Shown: positions 30,721-42,744 of the stretch, piece after piece
Numbering within the stretch: position 1 is the first letter of the stretch
Layout: each line of letters begins with the position of its first letter
DNA from: Protopterus annectens
Taxonomy: Eukaryota; Chordata; Ceratodontiformes; Protopteridae
Reading direction: 5' to 3'
Assembly (NCBI RefSeq): GCF_019279795.1
Contig: NC_056749.1
Coordinates: 576,699,549-576,763,548 of the forward strand
DNA length: 64,000 nt
Notes under the pieces: model-generated
What the model was told of the DNA's origin: nothing
Seen by the model: only the letters and a program-made list of their open reading frames with translations
Database searches by the model: none
Made by a program: the position numbers and the translations under genes

Positions 30721-32745
30721 TTGATTTTACAGCCGTTTAAATTCTTACCCTGCTACATACTGAACAATTTCCACAACCAAGTGTTCTATTCTGTCACCTG
30801 ATCCAACTTTTATACCATCCTCACTCAACGGTTCTTTCAAATTACTATATCTGCCATATGAAAAAGTGATGTGTTTAGGAAATAAATGTCTTAACATATT
30901 GTCACATACCAAAATTCCCTTTACTTTCCAAAATAGTAGAAAAAGGAGAGAATCTAGTCACAAAAAACAGCTTTTCTTGATCTTTTCACCTCACCCTCTG
31001 TATTTTTTACACAATACTTTCCACCTGATCTTACTCCTTCCCAAAACTTTATTCCTAGCTTCCAATAAAATAGGTTCTCTGTAACTATGCACAGCCAGTC
31101 TAGTCTGAACCTCATCCAAATAAACATCCCTCAACATATTTGATGTGTTCTGATAAATCCTTCTAAGTTCTCCATTAGGTAAAGACTTAGATGGGGGGGG
31201 GGATGTGCATGCTATTTTTGCATGAAGAAAATTAACAGAAGTATTTTTTTTTTGTTAAGGCCTATACTGGACCCTATGACCACTGCCCACATACAATTCC
31301 ACATCCAAAAACCATCATACTAACAATTCAAATGACGTGAATTTTAAACCATGAAAATTATCCTTAATCTACTCCATAAATCTCAGAAATCCTCCCTGTT
31401 CACCTCTACACACAAAAATTAAATCAACAAATCTTTTATAGTATATCACATTACTAACAAAATACTCATTGGAAAACATACTGTTTCTCAAATTCACTCA
31501 TATAAATAATAGCATAACTGGGAGCATAAGATGCCCCCCATCGCCATTTCTCTCTTTTGTAAGAAAAATCTATTCCTCCATTTAAAATAGTTATGGGTAA
31601 GACAAAACTCCAAAATGGACAGCAAATAAGTTTGAGGCCCTTCACCCATGATTCTAACTATTTCTTCCAGTTCCCACCTAGTCTCAGTGTTGGTGTATAA
31701 AGCACTAACATCAATGGATGCCCAAAAGTGTAATCATCTCTCCATTCCATCTTACTCAAACTCACACAGTTCAACTTTTTTTTTTTTTGTGGGAGGGAAC
31801 TTTCAAGAAGTACTACTTAAACTGGACGTCAGAGAAAAATCCTCACATTTTCCAAATGAGCCTATTACCAATGATATGGGTCTACCCGGAGGATTGGATA
31901 AACGTTTTATGAATTTGGGGGATAACAAAATTTTGGGTTCCTTGACTACTAACTGTTTTACATCACTATTCCCCAAGAAATCAAGCCTTTTCCCTCTTTC
32001 CAATGATTCACTCAGCTCTACATGAAACTGTTTAACTGGGTTGTCAATAAGTTCCATACAGTTGTCAGCTCATTAACCATGTTCTCATGCTGACCTCTAT
32101 TCATAACAGAGTTACCACCCATGTCGGCTGCTCTAAAGACGGTCCTTCAAATGCAAACGCACATTTTGTAAATCTATCCATTCATTTTTTGTCAAATTAT
32201 ATTCATTGTCCTGCTTCAAAACCAAATAAAATTCATGTTTCACCATTTTACAGACTATATTTTCAAACATATTAATAGATTGAGAATTTTTGGTGGCTTA
32301 AAATTGCTTTTATAAGGAAGTGTAGGAACACACGCATGGTCATAGCCAGTACAAAAGCCATCATTAAGTTTCAGTAGCTAGGTTATACAACACATCATTG
32401 TCATCAGTTTCCCCCCTTCCAATAATTCAAAAAACAAATCCGTTGCATGTAAGCTTAAATTTAACAAACCATCATCGCTACTCGCATTGTTATATACATT
32501 AAAATTTTCAATATTTTGAAGATATACTTTTACAGCTTTTGGCAAAAATGTTTAACATCTAATATTAAATCTGCTAAACAGTGTATTCTAGCAGGGACAA
32601 ACTTCACCCTTTTTAAAAGCACATTTTTTACATGGTCAATCTGCAAGTCCAATAAATTAACAGTTTGCAAATGTTTAACCTGATGTTCAAATAAAGTCAC
32701 TGAATTAAATTGTGGGAAACATGCCCATGAATCTGAGAGAGAAAA

Positions 32746-33600
32746 CTTTTCTCGTATTTGGATGAGTGGCTGCTCACTGCACCAATACTAGAAATACCAG
32801 TGAAAGCACAGGACTTTCTCACATTCCACTCCATAGGCATAATGGTGAGCTTTGTAAAGTTGCAGAAAAAGCCCTTGCAGAACCTAACTTCGTAAATTAC
32901 AGCTCAAGATACTGTGACTTGCAGGGTCATTTTGCTTCAGCATGCCTCGAGTGAATTATTCCTCTTGAAAGGATAGTAACTTTATTCACCAAAAGTCTTG
33001 TTACCAGTTCAGCTATGTCGCAGAGTATTTGGTCTGATGGCTGCCACCACATTGTAGTGCATTATGCAAAGAAACAAATCGGGGTCCTTTAGTGGACACT
33101 CAGGACTCAGTAATGCCAGATACAAATCTGACCTTTCAGTCAGGATTTCCAGTTTTTGAAAGGTACATCTGTTTGTGGATATTCACACCCAGCTTGTCTC
33201 TGTGCAGTCCTTTTCATCTTCTCATCCTTGGTGTAACTATTGCTAAGGGCACTTCAACGGTGGAGTAGGATGGGGGGGGGGTCATAGTTCGTGGAACATT
33301 CCTTGGAACATGGTCGTAAAAGGAAATTAAGTTTGCATGTAAATATGTTGGAGAGGAGACTTGGTTACCTTTTCAAGCACTTCACCTTACCTAAAGGTGC
33401 ACTAACTGTTCACTTGGGCCGTATGATTATATTCTGGTACATAACCAAGCAGGGAGCAAACCAGTCTTGTCCATCTTGTAGAAGGTCCCATATGAGAGTA
33501 TGGGAACGGGCTATATTAAAGGAATTTCTAATAGCAAGCCAGTGTCTGGTTCAAAGTAATTCTGACAGGTTTAGTCAAGGTCTTATTTTTATTTCTCTGT
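32746..33600 (+). pseudogene. RT end and RNase H of DIRS copy H
   Basis: YLDEWLLTAPILEIPVKAQD (about 32757) is the catalytic region. RNase H follows with LHVNMLERR-like and MIIFWYITKQGANQSC (about 33423) and RVWERAILKEFLIASQCLVQ (about 33496), matching VWYITKQG of copy B. It is a broken fossil. Confidence 0.65.
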
Positions 33601-33609
33601 TTCTGTAAC

Positions 33610-34185
33610 CTATGTCTATATTGTCTGCGCTCTCATACCGTGTTGTAGCAGCCCCCAGTTGTGACCCCCGACTGGAAGGTCTTGCAACTGGGGAACCATG
33701 CACACAGGCTTCCTTAATTCTGTTTATGCAGGTTCCAGTGGATATGAGCCTGCTTTACACAGTTAATGGTGTGGGGCCAGGTGAGGAGACAGCTTACTGT
33801 GGCTAGCATGATTTTTATCTTTTAAAATCTAGCTTCCCTGGGTGATAGCACCTTAGTGAGCAGCTAATGGTACAAGGAAGGATCACCCCACCACCACTAC
33901 TCACACAGTAGTTTGTTCATCTTCTGCCCATCCAGCTACCACAGTATCAGCATTGTTATCACTGTTCTGATAGCAGTACTGATGCTCATAAAGCAGCCAT
34001 GCCCCTAGCACTTCCCCTCATATTTACCTGGAAAGATGCAAGTAGGCAATGCAGGCCACATTTTTTTTGTCTACTAGCCATCTCTAGCAGTTGACCAGGA
34101 CCCTTGTCAGACTTGGATCACCCAGTCTTACTTGAAATTTTTATCCCCGTGCAAGATAAGCTGGCAGCAGTCTGTTTTCTGATGC
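33610..34185. other. Unassigned 575-base stretch inside DIRS copy H
   Basis: This lies between the RNase H and the post-RNase H region, which are nearly adjacent in other copies. It is probably an insertion or strongly diverged sequence. No terminal repeats or coding potential recognised. Confidence 0.4.
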
Positions 34186-34189
34186 CTGT

Positions 34190-34985
34190 ATAGCATTGTG
34201 AATATTATGTTGTGGGAGGCCTTGTTACAATCTATTCGCATCTCCAGCAAACTCTATGTGCAGTGAATTTTCCCTCGTTCTTTCTGTGGGGCAACCATCC
34301 AGGGATTTCTGGTCTAAAAGTGGCCACAGCACTTCTAAAGCCTTTACTCCTTCCAGATGTTATTACCAAATTCATCCAGAAAGAATAAGACAAATCTAAG
34401 GTCATTCTCAGAGCTCCTTTGCAGAACAGCTGTAGTTTTCCTCTCTTGTGGCTTCCTCTTTTAGAGAAGCCTGTGTGCCTAAGATGTTTTAAGAACGCTT
34501 TAGCCAATTATTTGGAAAGTTGTTCTGGACTTTCATTCCCTCAAGCCTAATGTGTTGGTTTCTCCACTTCTAGTGAAGTCTAGGGTTGTTGTTTACCTCC
34601 TAAAGCCATCCAAATCCTCACTTTTGCACCGACACTGAACATGTGGAAAACACATCGATAAATACTGTAGGTGTAAACTACTGCCAGGGGCTTGGCACCT
34701 TTTTCAGCTGTTCCAGATGGTCATTTCTTCATCAGTATTCATCTTTACAGATATATACATATATTTACAGTAAGTTCGTCAGAACGATTGCTTGAGATCA
34801 CTTAAATATGCAAAACATTTCTTAAAAAGAACTAATCCGCCTTCCATTAAGAATCCTCTACTGTCTTGGAACCCAAGTTTTGTACAGGAGAAGCTAACCT
34901 TAATTATCTTCAAACCAATTTCTTCAGCAAAGTTGAAGATCTTGTCATGGAAGAACTTTTTTGGTTTGGTCACATTGACTTGAAA
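34190..34985 (+). pseudogene. Post-RNase H region and recombinase of DIRS copy H
   Basis: GGGAGGCCTTGTTACAATCT (about 34206) aligns with copy A at 4101. Further on, NPSFVQEKLTLIIFKPISSA then KLKILSWKNFF (about 34868-34965) matches LNFVQEKLPLPSFEPFATVD and FLSWKIAFL of copy D, the start of the recombinase catalytic half. It is a broken fossil. Confidence 0.6.
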
Positions 34986-35899
34986 AATTTCTGCACAGCA
35001 AGCCTTGTGGATTGTCTCTCTCTATTTGATTTTCTTTAACAAGTAAAGAGCAGCATTGTGTATTAATCCTTTATGCCCAAAACAGTGACATATGTAAACT
35101 GGAACCAAACTGTTAATATGCCAGCATTTTTCCCCAGCTACTCCAATAGTAGTAAACAACTATTTTTTTGCATTGTGTAGACTTTTATAAATAACAGACT
35201 TTATTTACATGGAACAAAAGTATATACAGAAAGATCAATTGGCTGTTTCAGTTCCACTTAAGTTAGGATGGCAAGTATATAAATTAACTCTTGCCCACAC
35301 GGCTCACCCACTGCATTAGGTTTTGCTACAAAAACTATAGTAAGCAACTTAAGACATTGCCAAAAGTGCATTCTCCTGGGAATGTGGCTACATCCCCCAG
35401 TTTTCCATATAAATTCATTAATAGATTTTATTTATGCAGTGGTGTCTGGCTTTTCTACTTTCCCAAAACACTGTAAGATGAATGTGGTTTCCAGGGAAAG
35501 ATCATCTTTTAGGGACATCATGTTAGATGGGGTGTTTTTCTTAGATTCTTAGAAAGTTATTCTGGGAATTTGGACCTTGAGGTTGTAAGAAATGGGCTTT
35601 GATCATGTATGTACCATAATAACAGATACCGGTGATCCAAGCCAACCTTCCTTAACTTCAACTAGATTTCCTTTACCTTGACATGAGGTGAAAGTTAGAG
35701 CTGGAGTCCTTGAGCATATGGTTTTGTAGCCTAGAGGTAAGCTCCTAAGCTATGTATTTGGAAATTTGGAGAGAGAGAAGGTAGGCACAAGGCACACTAG
35801 AGCCTTGGCATGTGTTTGGTGATCAGCCGGCATTAAATTGCTGTGCAAGTCCTAGAGGTAGAAGAGGATGGATCCACATCATCTAGATTAATCATAACT
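34986..35899. other. About 0.9 kb with no recognisable feature
   Basis: AT-rich sequence without open frames of note, terminal repeats or similarity to other parts of the window. It could be host DNA or the worn-out end of copy H. Confidence 0.5.
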
Positions 35900-36110
35900 T
35901 TTGATGTCCTTCCATATCACTGTTGCAATACTCTTTACAATAGGGATCCCTTACCAAATGCAGCCTGAGGTCCGGCCAGTATACCAAAGCCTTTTGGTTG
36001 TAATGGGTATGCTGTATATCCCATGTATGCTGCCCATGTAGATCATAAAGGTGACATCTGGATGTACCATCCCCAGAACTTCTTTACCAGTTCAATCACT
36101 GTCTTCAGTC
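35900..36110 (+). repeat. Left inverted terminal repeat of DIRS copy E
   Basis: GGCCAGTATACCAAAGCC with TTTTGGTTGTAA and GATGTACCA match the reverse complement of 60130-60300. The outermost part pairs with the ICR. Confidence 0.82.
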
Positions 36111-36469
36111 ATCTGTCCAAGTGCCCATTTCTATGGTGGTTCTTCCACTTTCAGATAAGTGTTCAGTTGGGTTTTTTAATTGGGTTTCATGTCATCTAGA
36201 AAGGGGAAATGCCAGTGCGGGAGACTTAATCCTCATAAAGATTGTTACGAGCAGTGTTCTGTTTAGGTGCTTCGCACGACCATACCATATGTCATGTAAG
36301 ATTTGTTAGTTCATTGTCCCCAAGACGTTGAGGAGTCTACTTTCTTTCCTAGCAATTTATCTTGAGAATCAGCTACTTAAATTGTTTGCTAATGATACCA
36401 TGGAAGGCTCTTCCTGGCCCAAGGGCTAGCCATCTATGAAGAAAAAGACCAAAAAAAGCTTAGTCTGAT

Positions 36470-37812
36470 TCTTTGGCTATACTGACTCCACCGAACATCT
36501 CTCTCGAGACTGGTGAAAGCCTGGAGGAGTGTCAAGTTTCTTTTTGGGATTCCTCTATGACCATTGGTGAAGACTTTCAGTCTGTGCTCTCCCGGGGTAA
36601 GAGCCTACAAAATTTTTTAAAGGCTGACATTTCACTAAAAAAAAGGCAGAAAACTGAACATATTTTGCCTGTTCTAAAGGCTCTTCAGAGTGAATGGTAG
36701 AACTTAGCTCAAGACTTTTAATGCCCTTATCACGCCTTGTCAAGTCTCCACAGTGTGTTTATTTTTCTGCTCCCTACTGGTCTTCTGCCTCTCTTAAGAG
36801 GCCTAGGGAACATGATTTTTCTCTTGAGGAGGATGCTGATTCTGATGAAGAATCCCTGACTTACTCCTCCCAGATGCCTTTGCCTTTGGGCTATGGTTTT
36901 GAGGAAGAAGAGTCTATCAGTCCAGACTCTCCTTTGAGGAGGTTTCATTTAGTGATACTGTTTCCAGAATGATGGAATTTTTCAAATGGAACTGTGCTCA
37001 AGTGTCTGCTCAGAAGAGGTACTATGAGCTTTGCAAATGGAGTCTCCTAGGCCCTCTGCTGTTCCTCTGGTTCTTGCTGCCTTATTGAATGCTTTTTCTA
37101 CTGCTTCTCAGGCTTCTGATTCTCAACTGCCTGCTCCCAAAAAACTGATAAGTTTTAAAAAGTGCCTGAGGACTTGCAAGTTTCTGTATGTATCTCTCTG
37201 CTGACCCATATGTGGTGTTAGTGGCTTCTGATGAACCTTCCCAACTGTTGCCTTCTACTAAATTGCTGCCATTTGATAAGGATAGCAGAACCATGGCTAG
37301 ACTGGGTAAGAAAGTGTACACTTCTGCTACTGTAGCCTTTAGGGTTGATGACTATCTGACACACATAACTAGGTATGTTTTGGCTCTTCTTTCTCAAGCC
37401 TGTCAGGCTATTTTTGATCTCCCTGATTCTGAGAGGATGGCCTCTGCTCTTGCCTTGCTTGGGACTGTGTCCCAAGTAGCTTGCCATTCCGTTAAGTGCA
37501 GTTACGATGCAGATGATGCTTCATCTCGGGCTATTACTGTTGGATCTGTTTTGAAGAGGTATTCCTGGCACAGACTTAAGCCTTTACCTGATGATATCAA
37601 GGCTAAACTGATTGATGCTCCTCTGGATAATAAACATTTATTTGGTGCTGCTAATGCAGAGTTGTTTAAGTGCCCTGCAAGAAAAGGGCAGGGCCTTACA
37701 GGAGTTGAAGCATCTTTGTTTCCCCATACTCATATTTCAGAGGAATTATCATAATAAGCCCACCTTTGTCTGTAGACAGTCTTGCCCACCCCCAAGGTTA
37801 AAAGGGTGGTAG
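36470..37812 (+). pseudogene. gag-like gene of DIRS copy E
   Basis: RPREHDFSLEEDADSDEESL (about 36797) is the acidic region seen before the conserved part in other copies. 37188-37754 has GKKVYTSATVAFRVDDYLTH and RAITVGSVLKRYSWHRLKPL, then IKAKLIDAPLDNKHLFGAAN. This matches copy G at 61890-62260 block by block. It is a broken fossil. Confidence 0.78.
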
Positions 37813-37977
37813 AAGGGGACTCCTCCTGCTAGGGCTACCCACACTCCTACTCAAAAGCCTCTTTTTCCTGACAAACCAGGTGCTGTCTGACTGTCCTGTT
37901 CTTGGTTACATTTCTCTTTCTCTGAGTCTTTCCCTGTCCCCCTCTATTTGAGTAAAAATCTCCAAAGACTCCTTGGA

Positions 37978-38165
37978 TGTTAGTGTTTCACTGTTGCTGT
38001 CCTAACTAATGGGTTATCCAGCTCCCGGTAGCCTTCAATCGGCCAGAATACCAAATGTAAGTAAATGACGTCTGCTGCCGTCTGTTGTAAAGGACGTCAG
38101 GACGTCCGATACAAAAGGAGACGGCTGACGTTACTTCCTCAGTCTTCCTTTCCGCGAAGCCCGAA
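37978..38165 (+). repeat. Left inverted terminal repeat of DIRS copy D
   Basis: Matches the reverse complement of 46075-46232, including GGCCAGAATACCAAA, TAAGTAAAT and CAAAAGGAG. The initiator-like CTCAGTCTTCC (about 38139) and CCCGAAGCAGAAGCA (about 38159) recur in copy G at 60567-60600, so the transcription start region probably lies here. Confidence 0.85.
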
Positions 38166-38228
38166 GCAGAAGCATTTCTTGCATGAGCGCTGGTCAGCAG
38201 TTTACCTTTTTGGTTTCAGACTACAAAG

Positions 38229-39872
38229 TTGAAGTCCACTACAGCTAAGTTCCCCGTTGGGGATCCTCTTCTTGTCTTAATGAATGTCAAAAGGTTAATT
38301 CTTACCTGTGGAAAGCAAATTCCCCATAGAGTTTTTCATTCCTGTTGCACTATTTGTTTAGGCCTTGACCACGATGTTCCTAATTGTGATCTCTGTGCCT
38401 CCTTTAATCCATGTACTATTCGTCGGGCTAAACTTTTAGTGAAACATTTTGGACTTTGGCCTAGGTTTGTCGGTATGGTGTCCGCGGGTCTTCGGACTTC
38501 GGATATCCCCAAGAAACGTAAGGATAAGGACCGCGACAGGCTTCAGAAGGTCAAGTCCTCGGATAATGTTAAGATGATTGTCAGTCATGCAGTAGTCGGT
38601 GGGGTGCCTTTGCAGCCCCTGCAGTCCACTGATTTTCAACCACAGGCCTCGGTTGAGACCATTTCAGAGTCCCCAGGCCCCCGGCCTCCATTTTGCCTTC
38701 TGACCTTTTGCCTGTAGCCTCTTCAGCTGGAGCCACTAAGCTGACTCCAGTGTCAGAGGCCGTCTGTTCTTCGTTCAGACAGCAAGCTCATACCAACTAC
38801 CTCTACTGCATCTTTGGCGGTTGCCAGGCCTCCCGAGTCCTTCAGACTTGCAGGTAAATCTTCCCCGTCGTAAGCCTGTGAAAAAGCAGGCTCCAGTTTC
38901 TTCTCGTTCCCCTCAATCCCAAATGGTTAAAATGGCTAATGACCTTTTGACTCTTATTAGGGCTTCACAGCCTCCTCCTCCTCCTCCTAAAAGGAGTAGG
39001 GATGTTTCTCCTGAGGCTTTGTCTTTTTCTGGTTCTGACTCTTCTAGGATTTTTGGTGATGAAGAGAAAGTTTCTCAGGCTTTCTCTCCTTTTTGAGGAT
39101 TCAGATGCAGAGGAATCCATCCCTTCTGCTTCTCTCCCAGAGGATTTCTCTTTCGGTGATGCTTTGAATACTCTCAGGGAGCATTTTAAATGGGAACGTC
39201 AGGATTATCCCCAATCTAAGAAAAGAATTGGGGTGTTTTTTGATTTGCCTCAGCATAAGCCTCTGGCTATTCCCCCAGTGTTGGAAGTGGTTGATTTTTT
39301 TTCTGGAAAATTCCTTGACTCCAAATTTGGTTCCTCCTGCTCCCAGGAAACCTGACCGGTACTATAGAGTCCTTGATTCTCATCTGTTTCTTCTCGGGAA
39401 TCTGTTGGCTGATCCAGAGGTTTTCTCAAGGCCCTAAAGGAGTTAAGGTCACTGTTACCAAAAATCCTGTTCCCTCTAACAGAGAATCTAGATAGGTGGG
39501 GTAAAAAAGTTTGTAACTCTTACTCTTGCTATTAGGTCTACTAATTGTCTTTTTCATATGCTGAAGTACCAGCAGCACGCCTTGGAGGCTATTAAGTCTA
39601 GAATAGCAAGTGTGCCTGTTTTGGCAGAGAGTAAGGTTGTGCAGGATTTGCTGAATTCTGCCAGTCTTGTCAATAAACATTTTTTACATTGTGGTTTTGA
39701 CATTCTAGAGGCCTACTGCAGGGCTACAGCTACTGGATCTGTTATCAGAAGGCACGGTTGGCTCAGGGAACAACCCTTACCAGAGCCTGTCAAGGCTAAG
39801 CTTTTAGATGTACCACTATTAGATGGGCCACTATCACGGACAACTAATGGGTACTCAGAACTGTATCCCTAG
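38229..39872 (+). pseudogene. gag-like gene of DIRS copy D
   Basis: The N-terminal piece has CGKQIPHRVFHSCCTICLGL then DHDVPNCDLCASFNPCTIRR, paired cysteines and histidines that suggest a zinc-binding head shared with copies C and G. A Lys-rich basic stretch (KKRKDKDRDRLQK) and an acidic stretch (DSDAEESIPSASLPEDFSFG, about 39098) follow. The conserved end has GSVIRRHGWLREQPLPEPVK and AKLLDVPLL (about 39737-39830). It is a broken fossil with several breaks. Confidence 0.8.
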
Positions 39873-39989
39873 GGCACAATTTTTTTTCCACACCTTTCCA
39901 GTTCCCAAAGGATTCCTGGACGCTCCTCCAAGCCAAAGGGCAGAAGAAGAAAAAACTAATTTTGTCTGTTTCATCTGGGAGCAATAGAA

Positions 39990-41490
39990 TCCGTTCCTGC
40001 TCAGCAGGTAGGCCAGGGTTTCTATTCCAGACTTTTCCTAGTTCCAAGAAAAGAAGACACCTGACATTCTATCCTAGATTTATCCATTCTGAACTCTTTT
40101 TTTGGTAATTCCAAAGTTCAAAATGATCACTCTGCATCAGTTGCTACCAGTGTTAGAAAAGGATTCCTGGCTGGTAACCTTGGATCTCAAAGAAGCTTAT
40201 CTGCACATACCTATCAGGGAAAGTTGCAGGCAATGCCTTCTTTTCAGGGTGGGCAAGCAACATTACCAATTCTCTACGCTGCCCTTTGGCTTATCTACTG
40301 CTCCCAGAGTTTTCACAAAGTGCCTGGCTCAAGTCATTGCTTTTTGCAGGCTGAGGAAAATTCAGATTTATCCATACTTGGACGACTGTCTAATTCAAGC
40401 AAATTCTCAGGAACAGCTGTTAAAGGATCTAGAATTTGTAAAGACTCTTCTCTCTTACCTGGGTTACACTCTCAATGAGGAAAAATCAAAAATGGTGCCA
40501 TCCAAGGAGATTTGGGAGTGAGTCTGAACACAGCCGCCCAGATGATATATCTCACCCAGGAGAAGCAGACACCTCTTTCAGTTTTTCAAGGACTTGGCAA
40601 GCCTGTCCCAGCTCCCTGCAATGAAATACCTGCAAGCTATGGGATACATGGCCTCTTGCATTCTCATGATTCCATATGCAAGACTGCATATGAGGAAATT
40701 GCAGTGGTACCTCAAGAACATTTGGTGTCAACACACAGGACCTGGATGATATGATTCCTCTCCTTCCATCTCTGCAGAGTTTCTATGGTGGGCAACAGCC
40801 TGTCTACAAAACACAGCCATGCCTTTTCGCCCATCTCCTGCCACTCAAGTTCTTACCACAGACTCATCGGACTTCGCCTGGGGAGCACACCTGGATGGCA
40901 GATGCATACAGGGACATTGGAATACCTAGCAAATGGACCTGCACATAAATCTAAAGGAGTTGATAGTTCAGCAGGCCTTACTAGCTTTCAAGCATCTTCT
41001 TTCTCCAGGAACCCTGCTCGTCAGAACAGACAACACCACAGTCCATGTGGTACATCAACAAGCAGGGAGGGACGCATTCTTACCCCCTGTGCAGGTAGAG
41101 CATGAATCTCTGGGCCATAGCAGCATCCCTGGGCCTGCATCTCCTAGCTCAGTTTCTTCCAGGAAGGCTCAGTGTTTTGGCAGACCAGATGAGCAGACAA
41201 ACCCTGAATCCTCACAATTGGCAGCTGAGCAGAGCAGTCTTTTACAGCATCATTCAACGTTGCGGCACACCTAAGGTGGATCTTTTCTCCTCCCCAGACA
41301 ACCGTCTTCTACCTCTTTTTTGCACCAGATAGCATCACAGCAGAGTCTGGAAAGTGGATGCTCTTTCCCTTGGACGCTGCTGTCAGTTTATGCCTTCCCT
41401 CCTCCTCCTCTTCCTAGAGTATTATTGAAGATGAGGGACGAAAGACCAAGGACTATTCTCATAGCTCCGGACTGGCCCAGAAAGCATTGG
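39990..41490 (+). pseudogene. RT, RNase H and following region of DIRS copy D
   Basis: 40102-40521 is an open stretch with WLVTLDLKEAYLHIPIRESC (motif A), LPFGLSTAPRVFTKCLAQVI and IYPYLDDCLIQANSQEQLL (catalytic YLDD). RNase H and the following region lie at about 40790-41480, with LLVRTDNTTVHVVHQQAGRD (about 41015), LPGRLSVLADQMSRQTLN (about 41159) and LIAPDWPRKHWCLLLHSL (about 41459). The order is standard. It is a broken fossil. Confidence 0.87.
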
Positions 41491-41619
41491 TGTCTACTGC
41501 TTCACAGTCTCTCCCAATTTCTTCCTTGGCATCTTCCTCTGAAGCCAGATCTTTTGGTTCAGGAAGGGGGAAACCTTCTATATCCTCCTCTTCAGTCTCT
41601 CCATTTGGCACCGTAGCTC

Positions 41620-42600
41620 ATTGTAAGACTCCATCCTTTTCTTCCATTTCCCAGCAGGTGGTTGATGTGCTGAGGGAGGCCAGGAGACCTAGCACTAGGA
41701 AGTCGTACACTGGGAAATAGGAAAGATTCTCACATTAGATGCAGGCTAGAGGAGAATCTTTTTCTCAGCCTACCCTTCCTTTGATCCTGGAATACCTGGC
41801 TGATTTGCTTCAGGGTGGTCTTTCTTTTTCCTCTATCAAGATCCATGCTTCAGCCATTTCTGCTTATTCTTTTGAGCAACCCATTTTCTCTCATCCCCTA
41901 ATGAAAATGTTTTTCAGAGGTGCTTACAACTTAAAACCTCCCAGAAGGGCACCTACTGCAGCCTGGAATCTTAATTTTGTTCAGGAGAAACTCCCTCTTC
42001 CTTCTTTTGAGCCATTTGCCACTGTGGATTTAAGCTTTCTGTCTTGGAAGATTGCTTTCCTCTTGGCTGTAACTTCAGCAAGGAGAGTTTCGGAGCTGCA
42101 AACTTTGGCTGTGGAGCCTTTTCTTATTTTCCATGCAGATAGGGGGTCTCTGAGAACCAACCCCTCTTTTTGCCACCTAAGGTGATTTCTAGCCTGACTC
42201 TTAATCAGTCCATACACCTTCCTACTGTCTCTCCTATTCCTCGAAATAGAGTTGAAAGGATCCTGCATTCTCTTGATGTTCACAGACAGCTTAGGTTTTA
42301 CCTGGACAGGAATAAAGACCTTAAGAAATCAGTTATTGGTCAATATTGCCCCTGGAGCCCAGGGCAAGGCTGTTTCTAAGCAAACCATTTCTAAGTGGAT
42401 TGCACATTGCGTTACATTATTCCTTTCATGGCAAGGTCCCTCCTCAAGGGGTTAGGACCCACTCAACTAGAGCAGCTTCCACTTCTGCAGCCTTTTTAAA
42501 GGGTGGCCCTACTAAAGATATTTTGGAGGCTGCCAACATGGTCTTCTGTTCATACTTTCACAAAGCAGCATAATTTGCCTTTCTTTTCCAAAGCCAGGGC
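41620..42600 (+). pseudogene. Tyrosine recombinase of DIRS copy D
   Basis: LREARRPSTRKSYTGK opens the core-binding part (about 41672). LILEYLADLLQGGLSFSSIK (about 41778) continues it. The catalytic half has SARRVSELQTLAVEPFLIFH (first catalytic Arg, about 42078), LDVHRQLRFYLDRNKDLKKS (about 42273), HSTRAASTSAAFLKGG (His-x2-Arg, about 42451) and a final NMVFCSYFHKAA helix with the likely nucleophilic Tyr (about 42535). It is the best preserved recombinase in the window together with fragment F, and still a fossil. Confidence 0.85.
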
Positions 42601-42679
42601 AGGGTTTGCCACTGCTGTTCTGCAGGGCATTATCTCCAACCCTTGATTCTGTTGGTTCCTCCTCCCTTTTGTCTGGGCT

Positions 42680-42744
42680 TTGGTGATCAACCCATTAGTT
42701 AGGACTGCAACAGTGAAACATGACGAACATAGTACAGTTGTGTA
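42680..42744. repeat. Internal complementary region of copy D, first half
   Basis: AACCCATTAGTTAGGACTGC then AACAGTGAAACATG is complementary to the left end of copy D (37982-38015). It is cut by PLE2 after 42744 and continues at 45912. The uninterrupted equivalent is seen in fragment F at 50275-50395. Confidence 0.83.

Larger units (their letters stand above)
29831..32745 (-). mobile_element. Penelope-like element 1, inserted in DIRS copy H
   Basis: A PLE on the minus strand, 3' end at the left. A GIY-YIG-like endonuclease lies at about 30700-30314 (WYIGQTKRNVKARIMEHLGD in reading order), and RT remnants lie at about 32060-31300, with an FIKRLSNPPGRPISLVIGSF stretch resembling the PLE motif before the palm. 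The insertion lies inside the reverse transcriptase of copy H, whose YLDD region resumes at 32746. A foldback element sits in its 3' region. It is broken by many stops. Ends are approximate and no clear target duplication was found. Confidence 0.72.
28500..34985 (+). mobile_element. DIRS-like copy H, highly decayed
   Basis: Remnants in the correct order and strand: gag-like end (28550-29400), reverse transcriptase (29410-29830, then 32746-33180), RNase H (33180-33600), post-RNase H region (34190-34500) and recombinase (34700-34985). The YLDD region reads YLDEWLLTAP at 32758. It is closest to copies A/B/C. It is split by a PLE at 29831-32745. Terminal repeats are not recognisable. It has very many breaks and is the oldest-looking DIRS copy in the window. 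Confidence 0.7.
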
